A stretch of DNA of 64,000 nucleotides. It comes from Bryobacteraceae bacterium. Its GTDB lineage: Bacteria > Acidobacteriota > Terriglobia > Bryobacterales > Bryobacteraceae. The position numbers and the translations under genes were made by a program. Below the pieces are notes generated by a model. That model saw only the letters and a program-made list of their open reading frames with translations, was not told where the DNA came from and did no database searches. Positions 32,189 through 40,493 of this stretch are shown one piece after another (position 1 is the first letter of the stretch; each line of letters begins with the position of its first letter). The stretch spans positions 1,240,001-1,304,000 of the forward strand of contig BPGE01000001.1 in NCBI GenBank assembly GCA_026002875.1, given 5' to 3'.

Positions 32189-33082
32189 TCAGCGCGACGT
32201 CTGCACTTTGGGCGTGGCCAGGTAGCCGACGATGACGTCGCGACCGACCTCGTTGACGACAATCTCGTAGGGCTGGCGGGCCTTCGAGGTATAGAACTGG
32301 ATCGGCTCGTTGATCGTCCGGTCCTTCTTCTCCACTTTCTTGTCGTCGGCGATGATGTCGATGGTGAAGCGGTTGCGCTTCTGATCGGTGCGCTTGAGCT
32401 GGATCATGACGTCGCCGACGCGCTGGGGCTGCTTCGTCTTGCCGAGGTTGAACTCGAAGTAGTTTCGCTCGCCGAGCGCCTTCAGCGCAGCCAGTTCTTT
32501 CGAGTTGGTGGCGATCAGTCCGCTCTGGACGCCAAGATCGCCGGCGACGCTCTTCAGCTGGGCGATCGTTTTCTCAAGCTCGGACTTCGTGCTGCTGAGC
32601 TCGGTTTTGACGGAGCCGACTTCCGTGGAAACCTCGCCGAGCTTTGTTGTCGTGGCCTGCTCCACCTGGGAGATCTGGCCGCGGAGCTGGGCCTCGGCCG
32701 CCTTCTGCTGCTGAGCGAGGCGCGCGGCGAGTTCCTCGGCGTGCTTCTGCGCTTCCAGCTTGGCCTGGCCCGTTGCCGTGGCTACCTGGCGGCGGGCGGC
32801 TTCCAGTTCATCCTTCAGCGCGTCGATATTGCGCTGCGCCGCGGCGGAGGTGACCGTGGAGGCTTCGCGGGCCTTGGTGACTTCGGCCAACAGGGTCTCG
32901 CGGTTCAGCGCCATTTCCTTCTTCAGGGAGTCCACCTGAAGAAACAGATACACGTTGGCCGCAACGAGCGCGATCACCGCGCCGAAAAGGATGGCCGTCT
33001 TGACCCCGCCTCCGCTGCTCTGGGGCGGATAGACATAGTGGGGCTGCTGGCCCTGCGGAGGAATGTAGTTGGGATCGCTCAC
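32189..33082 (-). CDS. membrane-anchored coiled-coil protein of unknown function
   Basis: 297 residues: a Pro/Gln-rich N-terminus (PPQGQQPHYVYPPQSSGGG), one transmembrane helix at about 29-48 (TAILFGAVIALVAANVYLFL), a long coiled coil (about 50-185, Ala/Glu/Lys/Gln-rich heptads), and a globular C-terminal domain of about 100 residues (YFEFNLGKTKQPQRVGDVMIQLKRTDQKRNRFTIDI...). The C-terminal domain reads as a beta-rich fold that might bind a partner in the periplasm. It resembles the general design of conserved acidobacterial membrane proteins but no named family was recognised. Confidence 0.7.
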   Translation of the reverse strand: MSDPNYIPPQGQQPHYVYPPQSSGGGVKTAILFGAVIALVAANVYLFLQVDSLKKEMALNRETLLAEVTKAREASTVTSAAAQRNIDALKDELEAARRQVATATGQAKLEAQKHAEELAARLAQQQKAAEAQLRGQISQVEQATTTKLGEVSTEVGSVKTELSSTKSELEKTIAQLKSVAGDLGVQSGLIATNSKELAALKALGERNYFEFNLGKTKQPQRVGDVMIQLKRTDQKRNRFTIDIIADDKKVEKKDRTINEPIQFYTSKARQPYEIVVNEVGRDVIVGYLATPKVQTSR

Positions 33083-33374
33083 TCCTGATGCTCCTTCAGA
33101 TGGGATGGACGCTAACTGACATTAACAGGTTATCATCGTGGCCGCAGGGGCCTGATCGAGGGCGCCGGTTCCCGGGAAAAGCGCGCAGCAGGCGGGGGGG
33201 CGTTCAGCGGGAAATCGCCCGCTGGCGGCTGGGCCGGGCGGGTGAAGGCCCGCTCCCGGGCGGCGCAGCCAAACACGGTTGGGATGCAGCCGCCGCCCAA
33301 GGGCGGCGGGAAACCCGTCGCGGGAGGCTGCGGGGACATTCGTCGATGCGGATGACCCGCAGGGAGAGCGGGGC
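33083..33374. other. non-coding gap with short hairpins
   Basis: About 290 bases between the coiled-coil gene and tdk. It contains several short GC-rich hairpins (for example CAGCGGG/CCCGCTG and CCGCC/GGCGG) and no open frame resembling a known protein. Confidence 0.5.
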
Positions 33375-33986
33375 CTATTCGGAATTCAGGCTGCGGGGAC
33401 GGGCGAAATCGAGATACTCCTGCCTGGGCGCGCCGGGCTCGAAGCAGCGGCGGCAACGGGCCTCGTAGACGCCGGCGGCCCCGACAACGATCAGGTCGCC
33501 GCTCTCCACCAACCGCTGCGTGTGCTTGGCCGGATTGCCGCAGCGCATGCAGATGGCGAGCGTCTTGGTGATGGACTCGGCCAGGCAGAGGAGGTCGGGA
33601 ATGGGCGCGAAGGGGCGGCCCATGTAATCGGTGTCGAGTCCGGCGATGATGACCTGCTTGCCGGAATCGGCCATCTGCTGGGCCACGGAGACGAGATCCT
33701 GGCCGAGGAAGTTGGCCTCGTCGATGCCCACCACCTGCGTGCGCCAGTCGAGGCGGTCGAGGATTTCGCGGGGGGAGGAGACGACCTCGGACTTCATGCG
33801 GACGTCGCCGTGGCTGACGATTTCATCAGGCGAATAGCGGTTGTCGAGGACAGGCTTGAAGACCTGGACGCGCTTGCGCGCGATGAGAGCCCTGCGCAGG
33901 CGGCGGATGAGCTCCTCGCTCTTGCCCGAGAACATCGGGCCGCAAATCACCTCGATCCAGCCGAGGTGTCCCATCATGACTTCCAT
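33375..33986 (-). CDS. tdk: thymidine kinase
   Basis: About 203 residues of a type II thymidine kinase, which phosphorylates thymidine with ATP for salvage. Walker A GPMFSGKSEEL, the catalytic DEANFLG segment, the lasso-loop region DTDYMGRPFAPI, and two zinc-binding CxxC pairs (CMRCG near the middle of the C-terminal half and CRRCF) are all present. The ATG at 33984-33986 begins MEVMMGHLGWIEVI; the adjacent ATGs at 33977 and 33974 are also plausible, the last two having a better-placed GGAAG. The frame runs further upstream to 34052 and would overlap the divergent FkbM gene, which I consider spurious. Confidence 0.9.
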   Translation of the reverse strand: MEVMMGHLGWIEVICGPMFSGKSEELIRRLRRALIARKRVQVFKPVLDNRYSPDEIVSHGDVRMKSEVVSSPREILDRLDWRTQVVGIDEANFLGQDLVSVAQQMADSGKQVIIAGLDTDYMGRPFAPIPDLLCLAESITKTLAICMRCGNPAKHTQRLVESGDLIVVGAAGVYEARCRRCFEPGAPRQEYLDFARPRSLNSE

Positions 33987-34044
33987 CACCTGACAGGATA
34001 CGATGCGCGGTGGCCGCGGCATCGCGCATGCTAGCCTGAGGGCA

Positions 34045-34953
34045 GTGAGCAAGTGGATCGCGCTTCTGATGCTGCTGGCAGGCGGAGCCTTCGGCGGGTG
34101 GCAATACGAACCGCTCCGGTATTACCTGCTCGCCAGTTTCGGCGACAGCCGCGGCTGCCCGCCGCGGCAGGCGTGGCAGATCCCCCGCCACAAGCGGCAG
34201 CTCATGCAGGTGAAGGATGAAATCCTGGCTCAGAGCCGGCTTCTGCAGAAGGAGTATGAAGGGCTGGAGCTCTACGCGACTCCGTACGGACGCTTCTGGA
34301 CGCCGCCGGGCAGCCAGTATACGCTGCCCTTCAACCTGGCCGAGCAGGTAGTGCACCTCTACGGCAGCGGAGCGCATTTCGTCCGGAAGGGCGACACGGT
34401 GCTGGATTGCGGGGCCAACGTGGGCGTCTTCACGCGCTTCGCGCTCAATGCCGGCGCGGCCCGGGTCGTGGCCATCGAACCGGCGCCGGACAATGTGGAG
34501 TGCCTGCGCCGCAATTTCGCCGACGACATTGCCGCCGGCAGGGTCGTCGTGGTTCCCAAGGGGGTCTGGGACGAGCCGGACGAGCTGGAGCTGAAGATCG
34601 AGGACGGCAACGAAGCGGCGGCGACCTTCGTGATGAACCTCTCCAGGGTGACGCGCACGGTGCGCGTGCCCCTGCTGCCGATCGATTCCCTCGTCCAGGA
34701 GCTCGGTCTGCAGCGCGTGGATTTCATCAAGATGGACATCGAGGGGGCCGAGGTCCGCGCGCTGAAAGGGGCCCGCCGAACCCTCCAGCAGCACCACCCG
34801 CGGATGTCGATCGCGGTCTATCACGACTGGGCGCACCCGGTGGAAGTGCCGCGGACGGCCCGGGAAGCCTGGCCGGACTACCGGGTCACCTGCGGCCCCT
34901 GCGATGCTCCCGAACGCCGCTGGGTGCGCCCGGAGGTGCTGTACCTCCATTGA
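34045..34953 (+). CDS. membrane-anchored FkbM family methyltransferase (copy 2)
   Basis: 302 residues from GTG 34045 (SKWIALLMLLAGGAFGGW), which reads as a short N-terminal membrane anchor. The methyltransferase core has VLDCGANVGVFTRF as SAM-binding motif I, VVAIEPAPDNVECLRRNF, and the FkbM-specific VDFIKMDIEGAEVRALKGA. Shares domain order, motif spacing and an LYLH/LYFD-type C-terminal end with the gene at 19168-20211. The upstream 42 bases of the same frame are not used because they overlap the tdk leader and carry no family similarity. The methyl acceptor is unknown. Confidence 0.82.
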   Translation: MSKWIALLMLLAGGAFGGWQYEPLRYYLLASFGDSRGCPPRQAWQIPRHKRQLMQVKDEILAQSRLLQKEYEGLELYATPYGRFWTPPGSQYTLPFNLAEQVVHLYGSGAHFVRKGDTVLDCGANVGVFTRFALNAGAARVVAIEPAPDNVECLRRNFADDIAAGRVVVVPKGVWDEPDELELKIEDGNEAAATFVMNLSRVTRTVRVPLLPIDSLVQELGLQRVDFIKMDIEGAEVRALKGARRTLQQHHPRMSIAVYHDWAHPVEVPRTAREAWPDYRVTCGPCDAPERRWVRPEVLYLH

Positions 34954-34999
34954 GGCCCGGCGCGGCCCGCACCGCCTGCGCCTTCTGACGAATCTCCGC

Positions 35000-35104
35000 C
35001 CGGAAATGAATAGGCCGGTGAGGACTCGGAGGAAGATCCTCACCGGCAGACAGCCAGCCAGAATCGGAGGAAAACGCTGGCGTTGCAATCAGCGTACGCT
35101 GTTG
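35000..35104 (-). ncRNA. candidate small RNA with UUCCUCC loops, minus strand
   Basis: Transcript predicted to start near 35104 under the promoter at 35111-35138. An 11-bp perfect stem (35014-35024 / 35037-35047) displays, on the minus strand, a 12-base loop TCTTCCTCCGAG. A second TTCCTCC lies near 35065-35072 in the loop of a GCCAG/CTGGC hairpin, and the perfect palindrome CAGCGTACGCTG lies near the 5' end. The 3' end is uncertain because the sequence after the stem (CTATTCATTTCC) is only moderately T-rich. Located between the ends of two convergent genes, where no mRNA promoter is needed. Confidence 0.45.
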
Positions 35105-35110
35105 GTGGCC

Positions 35111-35138
35111 ACTATATCACACCTGGACGTCTGGTCAA
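35111..35138 (-). promoter_or_regulatory. strong sigma-70-type promoter between convergent genes
   Basis: Minus-strand TTGACC (35133-35138), 16-base spacer, extended -10 TGA-TATAGT (35111-35116). It points away from the 35197-35886 gene and toward the hairpins at 35014-35047, so it does not serve a protein gene in the window. Confidence 0.6.
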
Positions 35139-35196
35139 GGGGGGATCTTCGCCCAATTGAGGGAATCTGCTCAGCCCCGGCGGACCCTGGGCAATG

Positions 35197-35886
35197 TCAG
35201 AGGTAGAACAGGCTCAGGCGCGGCAGGCCGGCGGCTTCGTAGATCTTGCGGTCGAGGAAGGACTTTTCGAGCCGCGCCAGCTGTTCAGCGCTCATGCGGC
35301 TGCGGTAGGGAGCGATATCGCGGTCGAGCTCGCGCCGCATCGAGAGAAGCTGCTCCTCGCTGAGGCGCGTGCGGGCGATGGAGGCCATTTTGTCCTCGAG
35401 CGCCGTGAGGCGCAGTTCAAGTTCGCGCAGGTCGGCCGCATGGCGGTCGAAGTCGGCAAGGATGGCCTGGAGCGAGGCGGCGATGCCGGAGTAGCCGTCG
35501 AGGGCGGCGAGGGCGGCAGCGCCTTTTTCGAGATGCGCGCGCACCGCATCCGGCGCGAGGCCCGCTTCGCCACCCGCCGGGCCCGCGCCAGCCTGGTTGC
35601 GGGCCATGGCTTCGGCCTCCTGCATGACGGCCTGGGCGCAGTAGGCAAGGCTGTTGATGCGCTGGGTGCGCTGCCGGCGCGAGCGCCACTTTTCGAACGC
35701 GGCATCGATGCCTCGCAGAACGGCCTCGAGCGGGACGCCGGCGTTTTTCCAGGATTCGACCAGCGCCCAGTCGAGCGGCGACATGAGGAACAGCCCCGTG
35801 CCGCGGGCGCGCTGGAAATGTTCCTCGACTTCCGTGAAATAGCTGAAGTAATTCAGCTTCCATTCGGCGTCTTCGGGCGCGGTCAT
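35197..35886 (-). CDS. conserved coiled-coil protein encoded behind coaX
   Basis: 229 residues, probably cytoplasmic (no leader). Features: an N-terminal helical domain (AEWKLNYFSYFTEVEEHFQRARG, SPLDWALVESWKNAGVPLEAVLRGIDAAF), a basic stretch KWRSRRQRTQR, then a helical, coiled-coil-prone C-terminal half (LRELELRLTALEDKM...). I do not recognise a named family. The ATG at 35884-35886 overlaps the coaX stop as ATGA, so translation is coupled; function probably related to, or at least co-regulated with, coenzyme A synthesis. The frame extends upstream through coaX as a shadow and was cut there. Confidence 0.7.
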   Translation of the reverse strand: MTAPEDAEWKLNYFSYFTEVEEHFQRARGTGLFLMSPLDWALVESWKNAGVPLEAVLRGIDAAFEKWRSRRQRTQRINSLAYCAQAVMQEAEAMARNQAGAGPAGGEAGLAPDAVRAHLEKGAAALAALDGYSGIAASLQAILADFDRHAADLRELELRLTALEDKMASIARTRLSEEQLLSMRRELDRDIAPYRSRMSAEQLARLEKSFLDRKIYEAAGLPRLSLFYL

Positions 35887-36653
35887 GGACGGTGGTTTTT
35901 CTCCCAGATCAGGCGCAATCCTTCCAGGGTGAGGTCCTCGTCGGCGGTCTTCACCCATTTCGATCCGCGCGTGATCAGCGCCGCGTGGCCCCCGGTGGCC
36001 ACCGTGCGCGCGCCGGGGCCGAGCTCGGCGGCCATGCGCTCGACGATGCCGTCGATCATGCCGATGAGGCCGTAGTAGAGGCCCGACTGCATGCTCGCCA
36101 CGGTATTGGTGCCGATCAGGCGGCCCGGATCGCGGAAATCGACCATGGGCAGGCGGGCGGTTTTCTGGAAAAGTCCGGCGATCGAAATGCCGATGCCGGG
36201 GCAGATGACGCCGCCGAGATATTCGCCGCGGGCGCTGACGGCGTCGAAGGTGATGGCGGTGCCAAGATCGACGACGATGCAGGGGCCGCCGTATTTTTCC
36301 AGGGCGGCCACGGCGTTGACAATGCGGTCGGCGCCGACTTCGCGCGGGTTGTCGTAGAGGATGCTGAGCCCGGTTTCCGTGGTTCCGGTGATCCAGAACG
36401 GCTCGACGCCGAAATAGCGGCGAGCCATCGCTGTGAGGCTGGACTCGAGAGGCGGCACGACGCTGGCAGCCACGACGCCGTCGACCTGCTCGAAGGCGCG
36501 GTTTTCCAGCGCGAAGAGGCTGCGCAGCTGGATGCCCCACTCGTCGGGCGTGCGCTCGTGGACGGTGCGCAGGCGCCAGCGGGTCACGATCTGCGGCCCC
36601 TGGAAGAGGCCGATGGTGACGTTGGTGTTGCCTGCATCGATGGCCAGCAGCAT
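35883..36653 (-). CDS. coaX: type III pantothenate kinase
   Basis: 256 residues. Catalyses ATP-dependent phosphorylation of pantothenate, the first step of coenzyme A synthesis. The family phosphate motifs are clear: MLLAIDAGNTNVTIGLF at the N-terminus (motif with D6), the second DLGTAITFDA near the middle, and GGVICPGIGIS. The start is the ATG at 36651-36653, where the conserved domain begins. Type III enzymes are the usual version in Acidobacteria and are typically not feedback-inhibited by CoA. It is translationally coupled (ATGA overlap) to the downstream coiled-coil gene. Confidence 0.92.
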   Translation of the reverse strand: MLLAIDAGNTNVTIGLFQGPQIVTRWRLRTVHERTPDEWGIQLRSLFALENRAFEQVDGVVAASVVPPLESSLTAMARRYFGVEPFWITGTTETGLSILYDNPREVGADRIVNAVAALEKYGGPCIVVDLGTAITFDAVSARGEYLGGVICPGIGISIAGLFQKTARLPMVDFRDPGRLIGTNTVASMQSGLYYGLIGMIDGIVERMAAELGPGARTVATGGHAALITRGSKWVKTADEDLTLEGLRLIWEKNHRP

Positions 36654-36756
36654 GGCTTCAGAACCTAGGCTAGCATTGCGGCGCGTCCGGGCAGCAGGCG
36701 AAGCGCGGGGCGGACCGCCCCGGCGCGCTCCGGCTGGTGATAGCATCGTAGTCGCT

Positions 36757-37236
36757 ATGCGGATCCGGATGATGATGTCTGCAATTGCGGCGGCGGCCCT
36801 GCTGCTGGCGGGCTGCGGCGGCGCGCCGGCGGAGAAAAAGGCGGAGGCGCCTGTCAAGAAGAAGAAGGTCATCGCCGACGAAACGCACCACTTCCCGGCC
36901 GAGGGGCGCGTGGAAGCCAGGGTCGTGGAGGACCACGTGCTGGGGCGCGAGTTTCTTCCCGGGGGCAACGTGGCGCACTACCGGCGCGGCAAGCAGGAGT
37001 TCGACATGTTCCTGATCCGCACGGCGGTGCCGGAAGCGGCGGCGCTGATGCTGTTCGACTACAAGAAGCGCATGGAGAACCCGAAGCTGATCGCGCATTT
37101 CGGGGGCTATTACGGCAAGGACGGGGACCGGATGGTGTTCGTGTTCGCCAAGGGACCGTGGCTGGCGGGCGTGGCCGGACTGCCGGAGAAGGACGCCGAT
37201 ATGGCGGCGCGCGAGCTGGCGGCGCGGCTGAACTGA
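36757..37236 (+). CDS. putative lipoprotein
   Basis: 159 residues beginning MRIRMMMSAIAAAALLLAGCGG, with a clean lipobox (LAGC; C20), then a short charged linker (EKKAEAPVKKKK) and a compact domain of about 110 residues (REFLPGGNVAHYRRGKQEFDMFLIRTAV...FGGYYGKDGDRMVFVFAKGPWLAGV). No family recognised; the pattern suggests a small periplasmic lipoprotein of the outer or inner membrane. Initiation at the ATG of 36757 or the ATGATG at 36769. No operon partner; it precedes yebC by about 110 bases on the same strand. Confidence 0.7.
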   Translation: MRIRMMMSAIAAAALLLAGCGGAPAEKKAEAPVKKKKVIADETHHFPAEGRVEARVVEDHVLGREFLPGGNVAHYRRGKQEFDMFLIRTAVPEAAALMLFDYKKRMENPKLIAHFGGYYGKDGDRMVFVFAKGPWLAGVAGLPEKDADMAARELAARLN

Positions 37237-37347
37237 ACGGGGGCGGGGTCCGGGAGTCTGGCTCCCGCCGCAGGCCGATGGTATCCTGAGCAATTGGGGC
37301 CGATCGCGCCCCGTCTCGATCGATCCATCCCAGGCGAGAGGTTAGCC

Positions 37348-38082
<735 letters not shown>

Positions 38083-38110
38083 TCCGGCCGCGGCCGGAAC
38101 CGGGGGGCGC

Positions 38111-38596
38111 GTGCGGATACTGGGCATCGACTGCGGCAGCCAGGCGACAGGCTACGGCGTCATCGACAGCGATGGCACGCGCCACCGCATGGTGGCCTGC
38201 GGGGCCATCCGCACGGATGCCGGCGAGGAGTTCCCCCAGCGGCTGAAAACGATCGGCGAGAAGCTGCGCGAAGTGATCGCCGCATATGCGCCCGAAGAAG
38301 CCGCGGTGGAAGACACGTTCACGGGCGAAAACATCCGCAGCGCCCTGAAGCTGACCCATGTGCGCGGCGTGGCGCTGTTCGTCTGCGCCGAGGCCGGCCT
38401 GCCCGTGGCGGCCTATCCGCCTGCGCAGGTGAAGCTGGCCGTGGTGGGCAACGGCCGCGCCGACAAGCAGCAGGTGGCGTGGATGACGCGCGTACTGCTG
38501 AAACTCGATGAAGCCCCGCGCCCGGCGGATGCGTCTGATGCTTTGGCCGTCGCGATCTGCCATGCCGCGCGGCGATCGACACCCGTGCCGCTATGA
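38111..38596 (+). CDS. ruvC: Holliday-junction resolvase RuvC
   Basis: 161 residues; the endonuclease that cuts Holliday junctions during homologous recombination. All four acidic catalytic residues match the E. coli layout (D7, E66, D138, D141): here D7 (ILGIDCG), E67 (AVEDTF), D140 and D143 (PADASDALAVA). Starts with GTG at 38111. Slightly shorter than E. coli RuvC (173). The stop overlaps the next ATG as ATGA, so translation is coupled. No ruvA or ruvB adjacent. Confidence 0.93.
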   Translation: MRILGIDCGSQATGYGVIDSDGTRHRMVACGAIRTDAGEEFPQRLKTIGEKLREVIAAYAPEEAAVEDTFTGENIRSALKLTHVRGVALFVCAEAGLPVAAYPPAQVKLAVVGNGRADKQQVAWMTRVLLKLDEAPRPADASDALAVAICHAARRSTPVPL

Positions 38597-39243
38597 TCCG
38601 CAACCTGACTGTTCTCAGCCTGGCCCTGTGCGCCTTCGCCGCCGATGGTCCGCGGCTCTTCTACTCGAAGACGTTTCCCGGCAGCCGGCCTCCGTATATG
38701 GAAATCCGGCTCGACCGCGACGGGCGCGCCGAGTACCGCGAAGCGCCGGACGAGGAGCACCCGATCGTCTTCCAGCTGCGCCCGCGGGAGGCGCGCGTCG
38801 TGTGGGAGCTGAGCGAGAAGCTCGACCGTTTCCGCAAGCCGCTCGAGTCCGGGCTGAAAGTGGCGCGCATGGGCGACAAGCTGTTTCGCTGGGAGCAGGG
38901 CGGGGAGCGGTTCGAGGCGAAGTTCAACCATACGCTTGATCCGGACGCGCAGCTGCTGCACGACTGGTTCGAGCGGATGTGCGAATCGGCGATTCTGCAG
39001 GCGGATCTCGAGCGTACGGTGAAATACGAGCGGCTGGGAGTGAACCAGGCGATTCTGCGGATCGAAGCCGCCTGGGACCGCAAACGGCTGGTGGGCGTGG
39101 ATCAGTACGTGCCGCTGCTGAAGCGCGTCGCCGCCAACCCCGCGTATCTGAACATGGCGCGGGAGCGCGCTGAGAAGCTGCTCGTGCTGTTCCAGGCGGG
39201 CGAGGAGCAGGAGAACGCGCAGGCGAGCGAGAGGAAGCCGTGA
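38593..39243 (+). CDS. exported protein of unknown function, coupled to ruvC
   Basis: 216 residues with a short signal peptide (MIRNLTVLSLALCAFAADG). The following domain (YSKTFPGSRPPYMEIRLDRDGRAEYREAPDEEHPIVFQLRPREARVVWELSEKLDRF) reads as a beta-rich module repeated across acidobacterial exported proteins, then a helical region to the end. No named family was recognised. Its ATG overlaps the ruvC stop and its own stop overlaps the GTG of the thioredoxin-like gene, so it is firmly embedded in this cluster. Confidence 0.65.
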   Translation: MIRNLTVLSLALCAFAADGPRLFYSKTFPGSRPPYMEIRLDRDGRAEYREAPDEEHPIVFQLRPREARVVWELSEKLDRFRKPLESGLKVARMGDKLFRWEQGGERFEAKFNHTLDPDAQLLHDWFERMCESAILQADLERTVKYERLGVNQAILRIEAAWDRKRLVGVDQYVPLLKRVAANPAYLNMARERAEKLLVLFQAGEEQENAQASERKP

Positions 39244-40493
39244 CGGCGCTCCTGTGGGCGTTCCTGCTGGCGGCGCAGCCTCCGGCGCCGGCGGGCGGCG
39301 GCGAAGACGAGCTGGACCGCGCGCTGGTGGAGGCGGGCTCGAGCGTCATCGATTACGCCCGCGCGCTCGAGCGCCATCTGAAGCAGTATCCCGAATCGCC
39401 GCAGCGCGCCGAGATCGAACGGGTGCTGGCGCAGGCGGCGGTCGATCTGCGCGACCGGCGGCTGCTGCTTGAGTACGGCGTGCGCGCCATCGAGGGCGGC
39501 TCCCGAAGTCTTCAGCTGCTGGACCACGTGACGCGGGCGCTGCTGGATTCGGAGAAGCGCGAAGACCAGGAGCGGGCGCTCCGCTATGCGAAGATGCTCG
39601 CGCAGTCGCTGGAGACGGAGCGGCAGGAGCAGCAGAAGGCCGAGTTCCGCCCGATGCGGGGACGGCGGCTGGACGAGACGGAATACGCGCTGGCGCGGGC
39701 GCTGACGTTCCAGGCGCGGGCGCTGGATCAACTCGGCAGGACTGAGGAAGCGCTGCCGGTGGCGCAGGCGGCATGGCAGCTGTGCCCGACGGTGGAGAAT
39801 GCGCGCGAGCGGGCGCGGATTCTGGAGCGCGCCGGACGCTTCCGCGAGGCGCTCGATGCGGCGGCGGAAGCCGTGGCGCTGGGGGCGGACCGCACGGGCG
39901 AGCCCGACCCGGTGAAAGACCGGCAGCGGCTGGCGGGGCTGGCGCAGAAGGCGCATGGAGAGGAGAGCGCTTTTGCGCCTGCGCTTCTGCAGGCGTGGGA
40001 CCGCGTCGCCGCGATGCAGGAGGCGCGGCGGGCGAGGCTGAAGGCGTTCGATCCGAATTACGGCGCGAGGAGCGTGGAGGAATTCACTCTCTCGAGCACC
40101 ACGGGCGAGAAGCTGGCGCTGGCGAGCCTGAAGGGCAAGGTGGTGGTTCTGGATTTCTGGGCTACGTGGTGCGGTCCGTGCCGGGCGCAGCATCCGCTGT
40201 ACGAGCAGGTGCAGAGGCGGTTCCGCAACCGCAGCGACGTCGTGTTCCTGCGCGTGTCGACCGACGAGGACCGCTCGGCGGTGGCGCCGTTTCTGAAGCA
40301 GCAGGGCTGGGGACCGTTGTCGTATTTCGACGACGGGCTGGCTTCGCTGCTGCGGGTGAATTCGATCCCGACGGCGATGGTGCTGGACCGCCGCGGGCAG
40401 GTCTTCAGCCGCATGAACGGCTTCATCGCCGACCGCTTTGTGGACATGCTGTCGGAACGGATCCGCGAAGCCCTGGAGGCACCTGCGCAGTGA
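39240..40493 (+). CDS. TlpA-like thioredoxin with an N-terminal helical repeat domain
   Basis: 417 residues. The first 270 are helical (TPR-like; LEEAxxx repeats rich in Ala, Glu, Leu, Arg), then a TlpA-type thioredoxin domain with C311 and C314 in the FWATWCGPCRAQ active site and a cis-proline region (VNSIPTAMVLDRRGQV). Probable membrane- or periplasm-facing redox protein (short hydrophobic N-terminus, ALLWAFLLAAQPP, could be a signal). TlpA proteins reduce or transfer disulfides, for instance in cytochrome maturation. GTG start at 39240 overlaps the preceding stop, and its stop overlaps the deoB GTG (coupled). Confidence 0.85.
   Translation: MTALLWAFLLAAQPPAPAGGGEDELDRALVEAGSSVIDYARALERHLKQYPESPQRAEIERVLAQAAVDLRDRRLLLEYGVRAIEGGSRSLQLLDHVTRALLDSEKREDQERALRYAKMLAQSLETERQEQQKAEFRPMRGRRLDETEYALARALTFQARALDQLGRTEEALPVAQAAWQLCPTVENARERARILERAGRFREALDAAAEAVALGADRTGEPDPVKDRQRLAGLAQKAHGEESAFAPALLQAWDRVAAMQEARRARLKAFDPNYGARSVEEFTLSSTTGEKLALASLKGKVVVLDFWATWCGPCRAQHPLYEQVQRRFRNRSDVVFLRVSTDEDRSAVAPFLKQQGWGPLSYFDDGLASLLRVNSIPTAMVLDRRGQVFSRMNGFIADRFVDMLSERIREALEAPAQ

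Noticed and set aside
34003-34044. Longer N-terminus for the second FkbM protein
   Set aside because: It would overlap the tdk leader and adds residues without family similarity; GTG 34045 begins a normal membrane anchor.
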